From: Antedon mediterranea
Lineage: Eukaryota > Echinodermata > Crinoidea > Comatulida > Antedonidae
Direction: 5' to 3'
Length of the DNA stretch: 64,000 nucleotides
Assembly: GCF_964355755.1 (NCBI RefSeq)
Contig: NC_092670.1
Location: 21,451,201-21,515,200, forward strand
Shown here: positions 37,420 through 47,972 of the stretch, piece by piece
Layout: every line of letters starts with the position of its first letter
Numbering within the stretch: position 1 is the stretch's first letter
Notes under the pieces: generated by a model
Seen by the model: the letters and a program-made list of their open reading frames with translations, nothing else
Databases searched by the model: none
Told to the model about the DNA's origin: nothing
Translations under genes and position numbers: made by a program

Positions 37420-39765
37420 ATATAATATTTTGCTATGTAAATGATATCATATAATAAATGTTTCATTATCATTGTGTTTTACTGTAACCAAATTGGCTAT
37501 AGTAAAACACAATACTAAATTTGTATGTAAATGTATCATATTATTATATGTTTCCTATTCTTTATTTGTGTTTTACTGTATCCAGCACAGTGCTAAATAT
37601 CATTTATCATAGTTAAAATGTTTTACTCTAACCAAATTGGTTATAGTAAAACACAGTGATAAATTACTATGTAAATGTCATTTATCATATTATTAAATGT
37701 TTCTTATTCTTTATCATTGTGCTTTACTCTAATCAAATTGGTTATAGTAAAACACAGTGCTAAATTTCTATGTGAATGTCATTTATCATGTTATTAAATG
37801 TTTCCTATTCTTTATCATTGTGTTTTACTCTAACCAAATTGGTTATAGTAAAACACAGTGCTAAATTGCTATGTAATGACATTTATCATATTATTAAATG
37901 TTTCCTATTCTATATCATTGTGCTTTACCATAACCAAATTGGTTATAGTAAAACATTGTGCTAAATTGCTAGCTATGTAAATAATCATTATTATTAAATG
38001 TTTCCTATTCTTTGTCATTGTGTTTTACTTTAACCAAATTGGTTATAGTAAAACACAGTGCTAAATTGCTATGTAATGACATTTATCATAATTATTATTA
38101 AATGTTTCCTATTCTATATCATTGTGCTTTACCATAACCAAATTGGTTAGAGTAAAACATGGTGCTAAATTGCTATGTAAATAATCATTATTATTAAATG
38201 TTTCCTATTCTATATCATTGTGCTTTACCATAACCAAATTGGTTATAGTAAAACACAGTGATAAATTGCTATGTAACTGTCATTTATCATATTATTAAAT
38301 GTTTCCTATTCTATATCATTGTGCTTTACCATAACCAAATTGGTTATAGTAAAACACAGTGCTAAATTGCTATGTGAATGTCATTTATCAAATTATTAAA
38401 TGTTTCCTATTCTTTATCATTATGTTTTACTTTAACCAAATTGGTTATAGTAAAACACAGTGCTAAATTGCTATGTAAATGTCATTTATCATATTATTAA
38501 ATGTTTCCTATTCTATATCATTGTGCTTTACCATAACCAAATTGGTTATAGTAAAACACAGTGCTAAATTGCTATGTAAATGTCATATATCATATTATTA
38601 AATTCCTATTCTTTATCATTCTGCTTTACTTTAACCAAATTGGTTATAGTAAAACACAGTGCTAAATTGCTATGTAAATGTCATTTATCATATTATTAAG
38701 TGTTTCCTATTCTTTATCATTGTGTTTTACTTTAACCAAATTGGTTATAGTAAAACACAGTGCTAAATTGCTATGTAAATGTCATTTATCAAATTATTAA
38801 ATGTTTCCTATTCTATATCATTGTGTTTTACTCTAACCAAATTGGTTATAGTAAAACACAGTGCTAAATTGCTATGTGAATGTCATATATCATATTATTA
38901 AATGTTTCCTATTCTTTATCATTATGTTTTACTATAACCAAATTGGTTATAGTAAAACACAGTGCTAAATTGCTATGTAAATAATCATTATTATTAAATG
39001 TTTCCTATTCTTTATCATTGTGTTTTACTCTAACCAAATTGGTTATAGTAAAACACAGTGCTAAATTTCTATGTAAATGTCATATATCATTATTATTAAA
39101 TTCCTATTCTTTATCATTCTGCTTTACTTTAACCAAATTGGTTATAGTAAAACACAGTGCTAAATTGCTATGTAAATGTCATTTATCATATTATTAAGTG
39201 TTTCCTATTCTTTATCATTGTGTTTTACTTTAACCAAATTGGTTATAGTAAAACACAGTGCTAAATTGCTATGTAAATGTCATTTATCAAATTATTAAAT
39301 GTTTCCTATTCTATATCATTGTGTTTTACTCTAACCAAATTGGTTATAGTAAAACACAGTGCTAAATTGCTATGTGAATGTCATATATCATATTATTAAA
39401 TGTTTCCTATTCTTTATCATTGTGTTTTACTCTAACCAAATTGGTTATAGTAAAACACAGTGCTAAATTGCTATGTGAATGTCATATATCATATTATTAA
39501 ATGTTTCCTATTCTTTATCATTGTGTTTTACTCTAACCAAATTGTTTATAGTAAAACACAGTGCTAAATTGCTATGTAAATGTCATTTATCATATTATTA
39601 AATGTTGCCTCTTCTATATCATTGTGTTTTACTCTAACCAAATTGGTTATAGTAAAACACGGTGATAAATTGCTATGTAATGACATTTATCATATTATTA
39701 AATGTTTCCTATTCTTTATCATTGTGTTTTACTCTAACCAAATTGGTTATTGTAAAACACAGTAT
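37420..39765. repeat. Right array of ~100-bp palindrome-bearing units (about 23)
   Basis: Inverse of the left array: tttcctattctttatcattg, then GTGTTTTACTCTAACCAA directly followed by TTGGTTATAGTAAAACAC, then gctaaattgctatgtaaatg. It is longer than the left arm, so the arms have expanded or contracted independently. Within it, 38590-38900 and 39095-39400 are nearly identical, suggesting a recent multi-unit duplication. Confidence 0.93.
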
Positions 39766-40309
39766 ATTTTACCTCAACAAAATCGCCGCAAAATTGTTTA
39801 TACGTTTATTTTGATTGGCTAACTAAAGTACGGTCTAATGAATATTGATATCAGAAGATTCCCTAGCTTAGTGAAAAAGTTTTATTACCAAAAATATGCT
39901 GATTACGTCACTACCGGAAGTTGTAGTCTAGCATGATGCAGACGCAATTGATTATGTACGTTTGTTAAACATATAAAAAGCTGTAAATTACCACAAAACG
40001 ACAATAGGAAAGAATTCAAAGAAATGCCCTACGTGTTCAAAATCATTGTTTTAATATAGTCTGTATGTATAACTAACAATTGACCTTGTGGAAGAGCGTA
40101 TAAATTTAATTTAAAGTAAAACATGATTTACTCGCCAATTTGGTATTGGATATATAGCTCGAAGTTCCCTACACGAGATATATTTTTGTAAACAAAAAAA
40201 ACATGAGGAACATCGTTTTCGCACCACCATAGAGGGCGAAGTATTTTTTTTTTTAAATCCTGTGTGGACAGTATATTTACAATATAAGTTTAAATGTATG
40301 CGCAGAATT

Positions 40310-41610
40310 CCCTACTGTAGCCTAGGCCAAATTTCGACCCTTTATTTTTTTACATAAATAGTTCTATAAATTTAAATGCGCAGAAGCACAATGTGTTTAT
40401 TTTATTTTATTTATTTTATTCAGTTGACCAACAGCGCCGATGAAACATTGAAACCGCCACTAACACGTTGAATCTAAACATAATAAACTATAATAATACT
40501 CAAATAAGCAACAAATAATATAAACAAAAATCAAAACATTATATTATTACATTATTATTATTATTATTATACCTCATTTATTTTAAAAAGTTGATACTTT
40601 GGCTATTTTTTAAAAAATCACTGTAATATATACAGGAAAATTTTCGAAAAATGCCCAAATTTCAAATCTTTAGAGTCATAACTGGTTACTTATCGATCAT
40701 ACTTAACATGCGCAGAATTGAATCACGTAATTTGTTGTGCGCATATTACCTCAACATATTTTAAAAAGGATATAAAACAAATGGAAATTTTGTCGAAAAA
40801 TGGGCAAATTTAGACCCTTTTATTTTTTGACATAACTAGTTACTATGGCTCTATAAGATGATGATAACACAATATATACGCATATAGGGCAATAATATCA
40901 CATAATAATTGAATTTTAAAAAGTGGATATTTTGGCAATTTTTCTAAAACATCCCTGTACTATAGTACAGGGATTTTCGAAAAATGGGCAAATTTCGACT
41001 ATTTTATTTATTGACATAGCCAGTTACTATGGCTCTATAAGATGATAACATAATATATGCGCATACATGGCAATATTATTGCATAATAATATTGAATTTT
41101 AAAAAGTGGATATTTTTTTAAAAAAAGGGAAAATTTCGACCCTTTTACTGGTTACTAATCATAATCGACATGCGTAGAAGCACGTAATGTGTTCTGCGCA
41201 TGTTAAAATTCAGAATATTCTATTAAAAAATCCGTTTTCGACAAATGCCTAAATTTTAATCTTTATTTTTTGACATAACAAGTTACTATATCATAATTGA
41301 CATGCACAGATGCACAAAATGTGTTCTAAGCATGCTACCTCAACATATTTAAAAATGTGGGATATTTTTTGAAAAATCTATGTACTAATAGTACAGAGAC
41401 ATTTTCGGTAAATGGCCAACTTTCGACCTTTTTATTTTGTTGTTTATTAACTGGTTACTATATCATAATTGATATGCGCAGCAGAATCACATAATGTGTT
41501 CTACACAATGTTACCTCAACATATTTTAAACATAAAAAAAAAAAATAATAATCCTGTACTATAGGACTGGGAAATTTTGGAAAAATGTTGACCTGGATAC
41601 TATCGGCTCT
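40310..41610. repeat. Degenerate ~200-bp tandem repeat
   Basis: Five or six diverged units share 'ttttcgaaaaatgggcaaat', 'gacccttttattttttgac', 'ataactagttactat' and 'cacgtaatgtgttctgcgcat'. The array abuts the right end of the giant foldback. Old and non-coding. Confidence 0.7.
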
Positions 41611-44457
41611 ATAATTAAGAGGGTAACTTGAATTTTGAAAGGTAATATTTTGGCTATCCATGTACAATATGTAATACTGTATAACAAAATACAAAGAAAT
41701 CTCAATCTGAATAAATTCAACTGAATTAATTTTAATTGCGATACAGAATTAGATACTTGGCAGAGCATTATAAACTATAATACAGGTGTAGCTCCAATAT
41801 AAGACCACAGATATCTTCTATTGCTGGATGAATACAAATAAAGATTCTAATTATGAAATCATATGAAGACTAACAGCAATACTGTCACAAAATGTTCTTT
41901 AATTGGAAGAACACCTGTAGTATATGAAAAGTATTACAAATCATCAAATCTGAAACAAAATGGGTGAATAGCTTATGAGTTGACCAATCACAAGTCACAG
42001 TTCAGATGATCTCTCACATTGTGATTGGTCAAATTGTTTACAGTGGTTGTTTGCAATTATACAATGTAAACCGGCAAACGAGGTGTGCACCTTTCAGAAG
42101 TTTGATTGATTGAAATTTATATTTTAAATATATTTGTAATTATTTGCCATTTCTTCTTTTTAAAATTGTTAATTTTTTACCAAAAAATCTATGAATATGA
42201 ATGTTGGTTTAATTTAACAATTATAAACAGAGGTACACTTTTCTTAAGTGGCCACTGAAAAACAGTAAGCCATGGTACTGTGAACATGTTTTTTGGTTAA
42301 ATAAAAAATAAGTAACAATATTTGCAGGAATACATAATTCCATCACAATAAGCCTTTTACAAAGGAAATATTATAGCCAAAAAATATGAAAATATAATAT
42401 CATAAAACATACTTTAAAAATGTTTGCAATTTCACAAAAATGTTCTACAAAAAAATGTATTATTAACAAAGGGATTGTTACAACATATGAACTACAAAAG
42501 GACTCTGGGATGTATCTAGTCACAAAAATATCTATATTTCACCTCTAAAGGGAGACTATACACAATAGGATTTCTTATAAATTTATTTTGCATTTCTCTA
42601 TGAAAAACAGACCATTAATTTAAATACTATAGTACATTTTTGTCAGCTCTCAACCACAGCCTGATGTTGCATGAAGCAACAACATAGATAACAAAGACAA
42701 TATCTGCACATGCTTACAAACCAAACCGTGTTGTGATAGTTCACCATTCAAATCAAAAGTGGAGAATAGTTAATAATGAGAACACTAAAGTGAGTATTTT
42801 CTAAAGCCTGGTTTCCACTTAGAAGCAACGCAAAGACATAGGTCCATCAGAAGTAATTTGACCAATCACGGTGCATGGTTCATCCAAATGGTCACTTCTG
42901 ATTTGTTACCTTAATTGCATTACATCCAAGTGGGAACCAATCTTTAGCACGTAAACAATTACAGTACATTAACTTTGTCTTCTTTGGTGTCACAACATGA
43001 ATCAAATAAAAGAGTAGATATTGTTTATTAGTACCTTTAGTTATAATCAGTTTATCAAGGCTAATATATATCTCTGTATTAGACTCATTTTAATGGCTGG
43101 CGGCCTTAAACAGTAAACTCCTGATGAAGGTATAACAACAAACTCAACAAGTATTCATTAATATGAGCCTATCATGCTGAACAGAATACGGTTTTTTTTG
43201 TAAACTAACAAATACACTCATTTTTCTTGATACACCATTTGTGTCAATACAGTTATTTCCATATTTGGCTGTGATGAGTCATCAAGTCATCATGATGATG
43301 GGTATGCACTGTGTGGCGTTTATAGACTGCATTTCAAGTACAAATAGCAAGTAACGAAGAAACAATCAATCAAAAATAATTTTAGAAATTCAACATTTGT
43401 TTTAGAATAAAGGTATACAAATTGATAGTCACACGGAATGTGTAGCTAAGCTGCATTATTTTGTGCTCTATGAATATACTAACTCATGTGTAGGCCCACC
43501 CTGGGGTGCAAGTCCATTATTTAGGTTTAACCACTAACTGTATTTTTAATAGGCCCAAACCATTTTGCATATGAAATCGGCTTAGTAGGTGAATATGCTA
43601 TAGGCCTATAGTACATACAATTTCCATCTGATTTAAACATTAGCTCCAGTTAAACACAATCTTTATAGAACATGAATTAGTGGTTTAGAATGTATAAGTA
43701 TTTTAGAGAGCAATTGCAAAAGATTAGAATAAAAAATTACCAAATATGGTTTAAATTTTAAGCAATTAGTGCATTTACATTTTTGAAAATACAACAACAA
43801 ATTGCATTAAAAATTTGGGCACAACTAGCAATATAAGCAATATATAATAAGTGCACAACATGGACAATTGTACAAATAAATCTAATATTTCAAACTGCCC
43901 ATCATTTGGAATAATATAAGAAAACATAATAAAAAATACTGCACTTAATAAGCATTTGTTATAGCTAATATTACAAATATCAAACTTAGAAATAGGATGG
44001 TTTAATTTTTAAAGTTTTTCCAATCTTTATTAGGGACATTAGTTAATGAAGCTCATCTATCTTTTTTAATATGTAATTAAGATCAATTTTTTAAAGCATG
44101 TGTTTGTTTAGTAAACAAGGAAATACACCAGTTATTTAGAAAGAATGTTTCAGCTTTGGTAAAGTAATAAAGAATATTTGCAATGTGGGAATAAATTATC
44201 TATATCCTAAGCCTATTTTCATATTGCTATACTTATTATACCAAAATAAATATCTGGTAAACAAAAACAATAATTTTAGAAGTTAAAATAATTAAAATGG
44301 AACAGAAAGGGCAGATGAATAATCTTCTTAAAACTAAGTATGTATTTCACAAAAAAATAAGTTTTCCACAAAAAATGTAATAATGAAATTTAGCTATTTT
44401 CATAACAATTTAAATAATTTCCTAGTTCAGATGTTGGTTTATTGTATACTCCATATT
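41611..44457. other. AT-rich region, probable DCUN1D3 3' untranslated region at its right end
   Basis: No recognisable protein or RNA gene. The sequence beside the stop codon at 44458 must include the DCUN1D3 3' end. TTTATT at 44026-44031 reads AATAAA on the minus strand and would give a 3' untranslated region of about 0.45 kb. The rest has no structure I can name. Confidence 0.45.
44026..44031 (-). terminator. Possible poly(A) signal for DCUN1D3
   Basis: Minus-strand AATAAA, 427 bp past the stop codon. It is the first canonical hexamer I see downstream. Confidence 0.4.
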
Positions 44458-45360
44458 TCACAGATAGTACTCTAGAGGGTTTGTGTCAGCCGAATTATTA
44501 AGATTTGGTCCAGATTCTTTTATTCTTTCTAGCTCATATTCCACAAAATCATCGAACAAACTCGGCCATGCTTCATTGTCATCGTAATTACTAAGATCTG
44601 ATCCGATAACCTCTGTAAAATTCAAGAACATTTGCCAAGTATCACGTGAAATTCCTCGCACGTCATTCTGTTGCAGAAAGTTACACCAGCGATCAAGTAT
44701 CGGCGGTACGCGATTTGTAAAAACTAGACGCCATAATGGTATTGCAATTTCTGTAGGTAGGGAGCGCTGTCCTCGATCAGATTCCAAGCCAAAGTTGAAT
44801 GTATATCTGTATAAATCTTTAAATTTTGAGTCCTCCTCAACTTCTTTCTTCAACTCTACAAATTTGGACTTTAAACGTTCCATCGTATCAACCTTTAAAA
44901 GTTTAAATCCAGCGATAAATTCACTACGTGTGAATCGACACATCATAGATGCATTAAATTTCCAAGCAATAATCAACATAATTATATCTTCTGGATCAAC
45001 TATCAAGTCCTGACAAAATTTCTCCATCCCTTCAGAAAGAATGGAGTCTTCCGGACCATCCTTATAAGTTTCAAACAAAAGGTTTATCCTAGCTTCGGAA
45101 CATTCCAATTTTGGTATAGACGGGGGTTGTGTTTCAATGCCATTACTAGTCCTTATATGTGCTGCTTTTTGCTTTTCGTGCCCATTGAACACACCGCCTT
45201 TCCATGCACGTGGGTCAAGCGACTCTTTTGGAATAATTGGTGCTGGGATAGATTTAGTCAGACTACGACGTCCGACTGTGTCCAGAGTTTGACCGTTGTT
45301 TCCATTTTGTCCATTTGTGCCAGTATCTGATGGCCTGCAACAAGATTGGCACTTTCCCAT
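44458..45360 (-). CDS. DCUN1D3: DCN1-like protein 3 (cullin neddylation cofactor)
   Basis: One intron-free coding exon of 300 residues. The start MGKCQSCCRPS is chosen because it is the only in-frame ATG: upstream codons run to a TAG eight codons away. MGKC gives an N-myristoylation signal with nearby cysteines (4, 7, 8) that could be palmitoylated, as in vertebrate DCUN1D3, the membrane-directed paralogue. A low-complexity region (about 10-75) is followed by the potentiating-neddylation domain (about 80-285), with EGMEKFCQDL, LIIAWKF, KFKDLYRYTFNFG, RSLPTEIAIPLW, GISRDTWQMFLNF and NEAWPSLFDDFVEYE. The last block contains the acidic DAD-type patch that contacts cullins. The family binds UBE2M and UBE2F with acetylated N-termini and promotes or restrains cullin neddylation. 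Confidence 0.95.
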   Translation of the reverse strand: MGKCQSCCRPSDTGTNGQNGNNGQTLDTVGRRSLTKSIPAPIIPKESLDPRAWKGGVFNGHEKQKAAHIRTSNGIETQPPSIPKLECSEARINLLFETYKDGPEDSILSEGMEKFCQDLIVDPEDIIMLIIAWKFNASMMCRFTRSEFIAGFKLLKVDTMERLKSKFVELKKEVEEDSKFKDLYRYTFNFGLESDRGQRSLPTEIAIPLWRLVFTNRVPPILDRWCNFLQQNDVRGISRDTWQMFLNFTEVIGSDLSNYDDNEAWPSLFDDFVEYELERIKESGPNLNNSADTNPLEYYL

Positions 45361-45454
45361 TGGTTTAACTGTCGTTAACAACTAGACGACAAACAGAAAC
45401 AATTTTTCCACTAGCCTCTGATAGTTTTTTTCTCTAAAAATCTTCTATATTTCC

Positions 45455-45463
45455 TAAAAAACA
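45455..45463 (-). other. DCUN1D3: Possible 3' splice site in the DCUN1D3 5' untranslated region
   Basis: On the minus strand, gcttctgttttttag is followed by GAAATATAG about 95 bp upstream of the start ATG: a good acceptor with no matching nearby donor. It could join a distant first exon near 57.3-57.5 kb. Confidence 0.4.
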
Positions 45464-45689
45464 GAAGCAAAAAAGGTGCAGCAATTAAAAAGACACAACA
45501 GTTAAAATTCGACTATAAACATATTAAAGTGTATAAACAAATTTATAAAATACATTAATGAGAAAACCTGCAAAATGAGTGAATAAGGTAAAGTATAGAC
45601 AACCTCAATGTGGTGGTATTGTACAACTTTAAACAATTAAACTGATCGTAGGATAACATCTCATAAATAATAATTCACTAAGCAAAATA

Positions 45690-46498
45690 GGGCCTGTTTC
45701 TGCTGCAACTGCTCAAAATACGGTATAAAATACGGTATTTTTTATACCGTATTTTTTAGTACCCCGTTTCTGCTAACAATACTTCTTGGGTGGTCGTGTT
45801 AAATTTCATCTTTTTTACCCAAATTGCCATTCATTTATTTGATCGATAATTAAAAGTCGCAATAAAGGAAGTTTTACGTCTCACTTTCAACAGCCTAGCC
45901 CTAGTGATAGAGATATTGTGAGAGCACAGAAACATCGTAATGGGGACAATTAATTCGTTCCCTCCCCGAGTTATTGTATTTTGCAATGTTGTACTGCTTT
46001 CGCAGGCTCTTCAGCTTTGAGTTTACTTGCTTTGGAGACAAGTCTATTCCATACTCGTGCTTTTTTATTTTAGAAATGTCTTTATAAATGTGGTTGTCCC
46101 TTTTATTACCTTTTAGTTGGCCAGACATTTTAGCTTCCCCACACAAATTTATTTAGTAAAACTGTGACGTCTTCGCTCCACATTTTCGCCGAATATATAT
46201 ATACACGTGTGTAAAACAGCTGACAGCGACAGAAAATAAAAAAACGAATGTTGACCTTTTGTCATGTAAAAAAAAAATACGGTATTTTTTATTGGCAGCA
46301 GAAACGGGTACAAAAAATATGGTATAAATTTGTAAATACCGTATTTTATCCACAAATTTTGTGGGGAAAATACGGTATACAAAATACGGTATATTTTTTA
46401 TGAGCGAAGTTTCTGCTGCCAAAAATATACCGTATATATACGGTATTCAAAAAATACCGTATAATATACGGTATTTAGTTGGCAGCAGAAACAGGGCC
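45690..46498. mobile_element. PIF/Harbinger-like element, non-autonomous, 809 bp
   Basis: The ends GGGCCTGTTTCTGCTGC and GGCAGCAGAAACAGGGCC are inverted, and ATA flanks both sides (45687-45689 and 46499-46501), fitting the 3-bp target duplication of PIF/Harbinger elements. The interior is packed with the palindromic motif ATACGGTATTTT/ATACCGTATTTT in both orientations. It encodes only a small Myb/SANT- or MADF-like frame (45901-46128), with no DDE transposase. It lies upstream of DCUN1D3. Confidence 0.75.
45901..46128 (-). CDS. Myb/SANT-like DNA-binding fragment of a Harbinger element
   Basis: 75 residues from the ATG at 46128 (MSGQLKGNKRDN...) to a stop at 45901. The stretch KHEYGIDLSPKQVNSKLKSL then RKQY resembles the Myb/SANT-like proteins of PIF/Harbinger transposons, in which a helix-turn-helix recognises the terminal repeats. 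The three-helix domain seems truncated at its N-terminus, and the frame lies inside the inverted-repeat element. It may be a relic rather than an active gene. I am confident of the class by context more than by sequence. Confidence 0.5.
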   Translation of the reverse strand: MSGQLKGNKRDNHIYKDISKIKKHEYGIDLSPKQVNSKLKSLRKQYNIAKYNNSGRERINCPHYDVSVLSQYLYH

Positions 46499-46501
46499 AT
46501 A

Positions 46502-47380
46502 CAGTACTCTGGGTCAAAGCAAAACAAGGAGTATAAATATTATGAAACTCCAGTTAGGTTTATGTAGTAAAATAATGAATTATACAGTAAAAGTATTTAG
46601 TCAGACAACTTGATATCAATATAATATAGTGTGTGTATTGCTACATTGTATCAATAATACAGGTATATACTGTAGGCCAAATGAATAAGTCTTCCACAAA
46701 GTAATAGAGTACCTGTACAATACAATAAAATAATGTCTTTTTTTCTGCAATTAATTAGTTCTTTTAATGCAAAATACTGGTTTTCTGAGAGGTAAAAAAT
46801 AAAAAAAATAAAAGTAAAAAAGCTGTAAAATAATAGAAATTATACTAAGGTTTTAAATTAAACTAAAAACTAAAAAAATTGTTGTGGACATGTACAGAGA
46901 GATTCTTTTATAAGGTTAATGATTCTAAATAAAATCTCTAGAGCTTTCCAATAGGTCTACAATTCTACATCAAAACAATAGTACATAAATTCTGTATAAA
47001 ATATTCAATATAAAATACCTATACATCATCAACAATGAATGAGATACCTAATTAAAATGACATGATAAATCACATAGAGTACAACTAAATTAGTATTCCG
47101 AGCACACTCATTAAATATCTGCTCATTTTAATTTGTCAACTCCTCTGCAAGGAACAAATAAAGACATGCAATGACGTCACAAATGTTGTAAAACGTCAGT
47201 AGAAAACAATAACAAAAGAATCATGTGGTCTATCAATAGATACAATAGCCTGGAGTGGCATGACTTGATACTGGAAAAAATGTGTAAACATTACGTATTT
47301 TGTTATATAAATAATGAGTACAGTAAAGTCTTCTGTTTATTATACAATAGACGATAAATAGTAAACAATTTTATAGTCAA
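46502..47380. other. AT-rich interval, nothing recognised
   Basis: No open frame, RNA gene or ordered repeat that I can support lies between the Harbinger element and the LINE fragment. Confidence 0.6.
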
Positions 47381-47384
47381 GTCA

Positions 47385-47972
47385 AGTCAAGTATCATTTA
47401 TTATCATTTGTTTTAAGAAAAAACATAGAAATTCTGTTTGCTCCGTTGGCGGAGCACAATATCCAACGGACACAACACGAACTCAAAAACAAAAACATTA
47501 CAAAAAAGTGTCTACATTATGTTTAAGGCTCTAATAGATCCTGGAAAGAAACTATTTGTAAATCGTGCCCTATTGGCCTTAATAGAACGAAATCGCCGAC
47601 CGCTGCGCATCAACTGGAACATACTGTACTAGAGGCCGGATGAAATTGATCATCTTTGATAGCCACTGCCTTTTTCAGAAGACGATCCGAAAATATGTTC
47701 TCCAAAGGCAGTTGTGCAGATCCAATTATACGCGATGCGGTCTTGACTATTCTATTTAGGTCACGCTTTTCATTTTCGGTAGTGCTACCGAACCATACCG
47801 TTAAAGAATACGTTATGAGACTCTCTATAACTGACCTACAGAAAGACGACATTATTTCAGAGTTTATACCAAATGATTTAAGTCTACGTAGGAAGTAGAT
47901 TCTTCTTTGGGCCTTTCTAATAATGTTATAGTTGTAAGATGTAATATTTTTTTTCTTTTGTTTTCTATACAA
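47385..47972 (-). pseudogene. LINE reverse-transcriptase C-terminal fragment (CR1/Rex1-like)
   Basis: On the minus strand, RKAQRRIYFLRRLKSFGIN, RSVIESLITYSLTVWFG, LNRIVKTASRIIG and LPLENIFSDRLLKKAVAI match the conserved C-terminal end of CR1/L2/Rex-type LINE open frames. The frame stops near 47610. A different frame continues the homology near 47520-47630 with RSGRRFRSIKANRARFTNSF then FPGSIRALN, so there is at least one frameshift. The 3' end (plus-strand gtcaagtcaagtcaagtatc near 47377) looks like the short tandem tail of Rex-type LINEs. A 5'-truncated, dead copy. Confidence 0.8.

Larger units (their letters stand above)
31860..40170. mobile_element. Giant foldback element, ~8.3 kb, tandem-repeat arms
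   Basis: The outer ends match as inverted copies: ctggcgagtaaatcatgttt at about 31888-31907 and its complement at about 40116-40137, with weaker similarity out to GAAGTTCC on both sides. Inside, each arm is an array of ~100-bp units (left 32096-33620, right 37420-39765) in opposite orientation. The centre holds a second, unrelated foldback (33997-34944) and further inverted ~600-bp blocks. No transposase is seen. Long inverted arms made of tandem repeats define the foldback class (Drosophila FB, sea-urchin TU). Only open frames imposed by the repeats are present. Confidence 0.75.
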
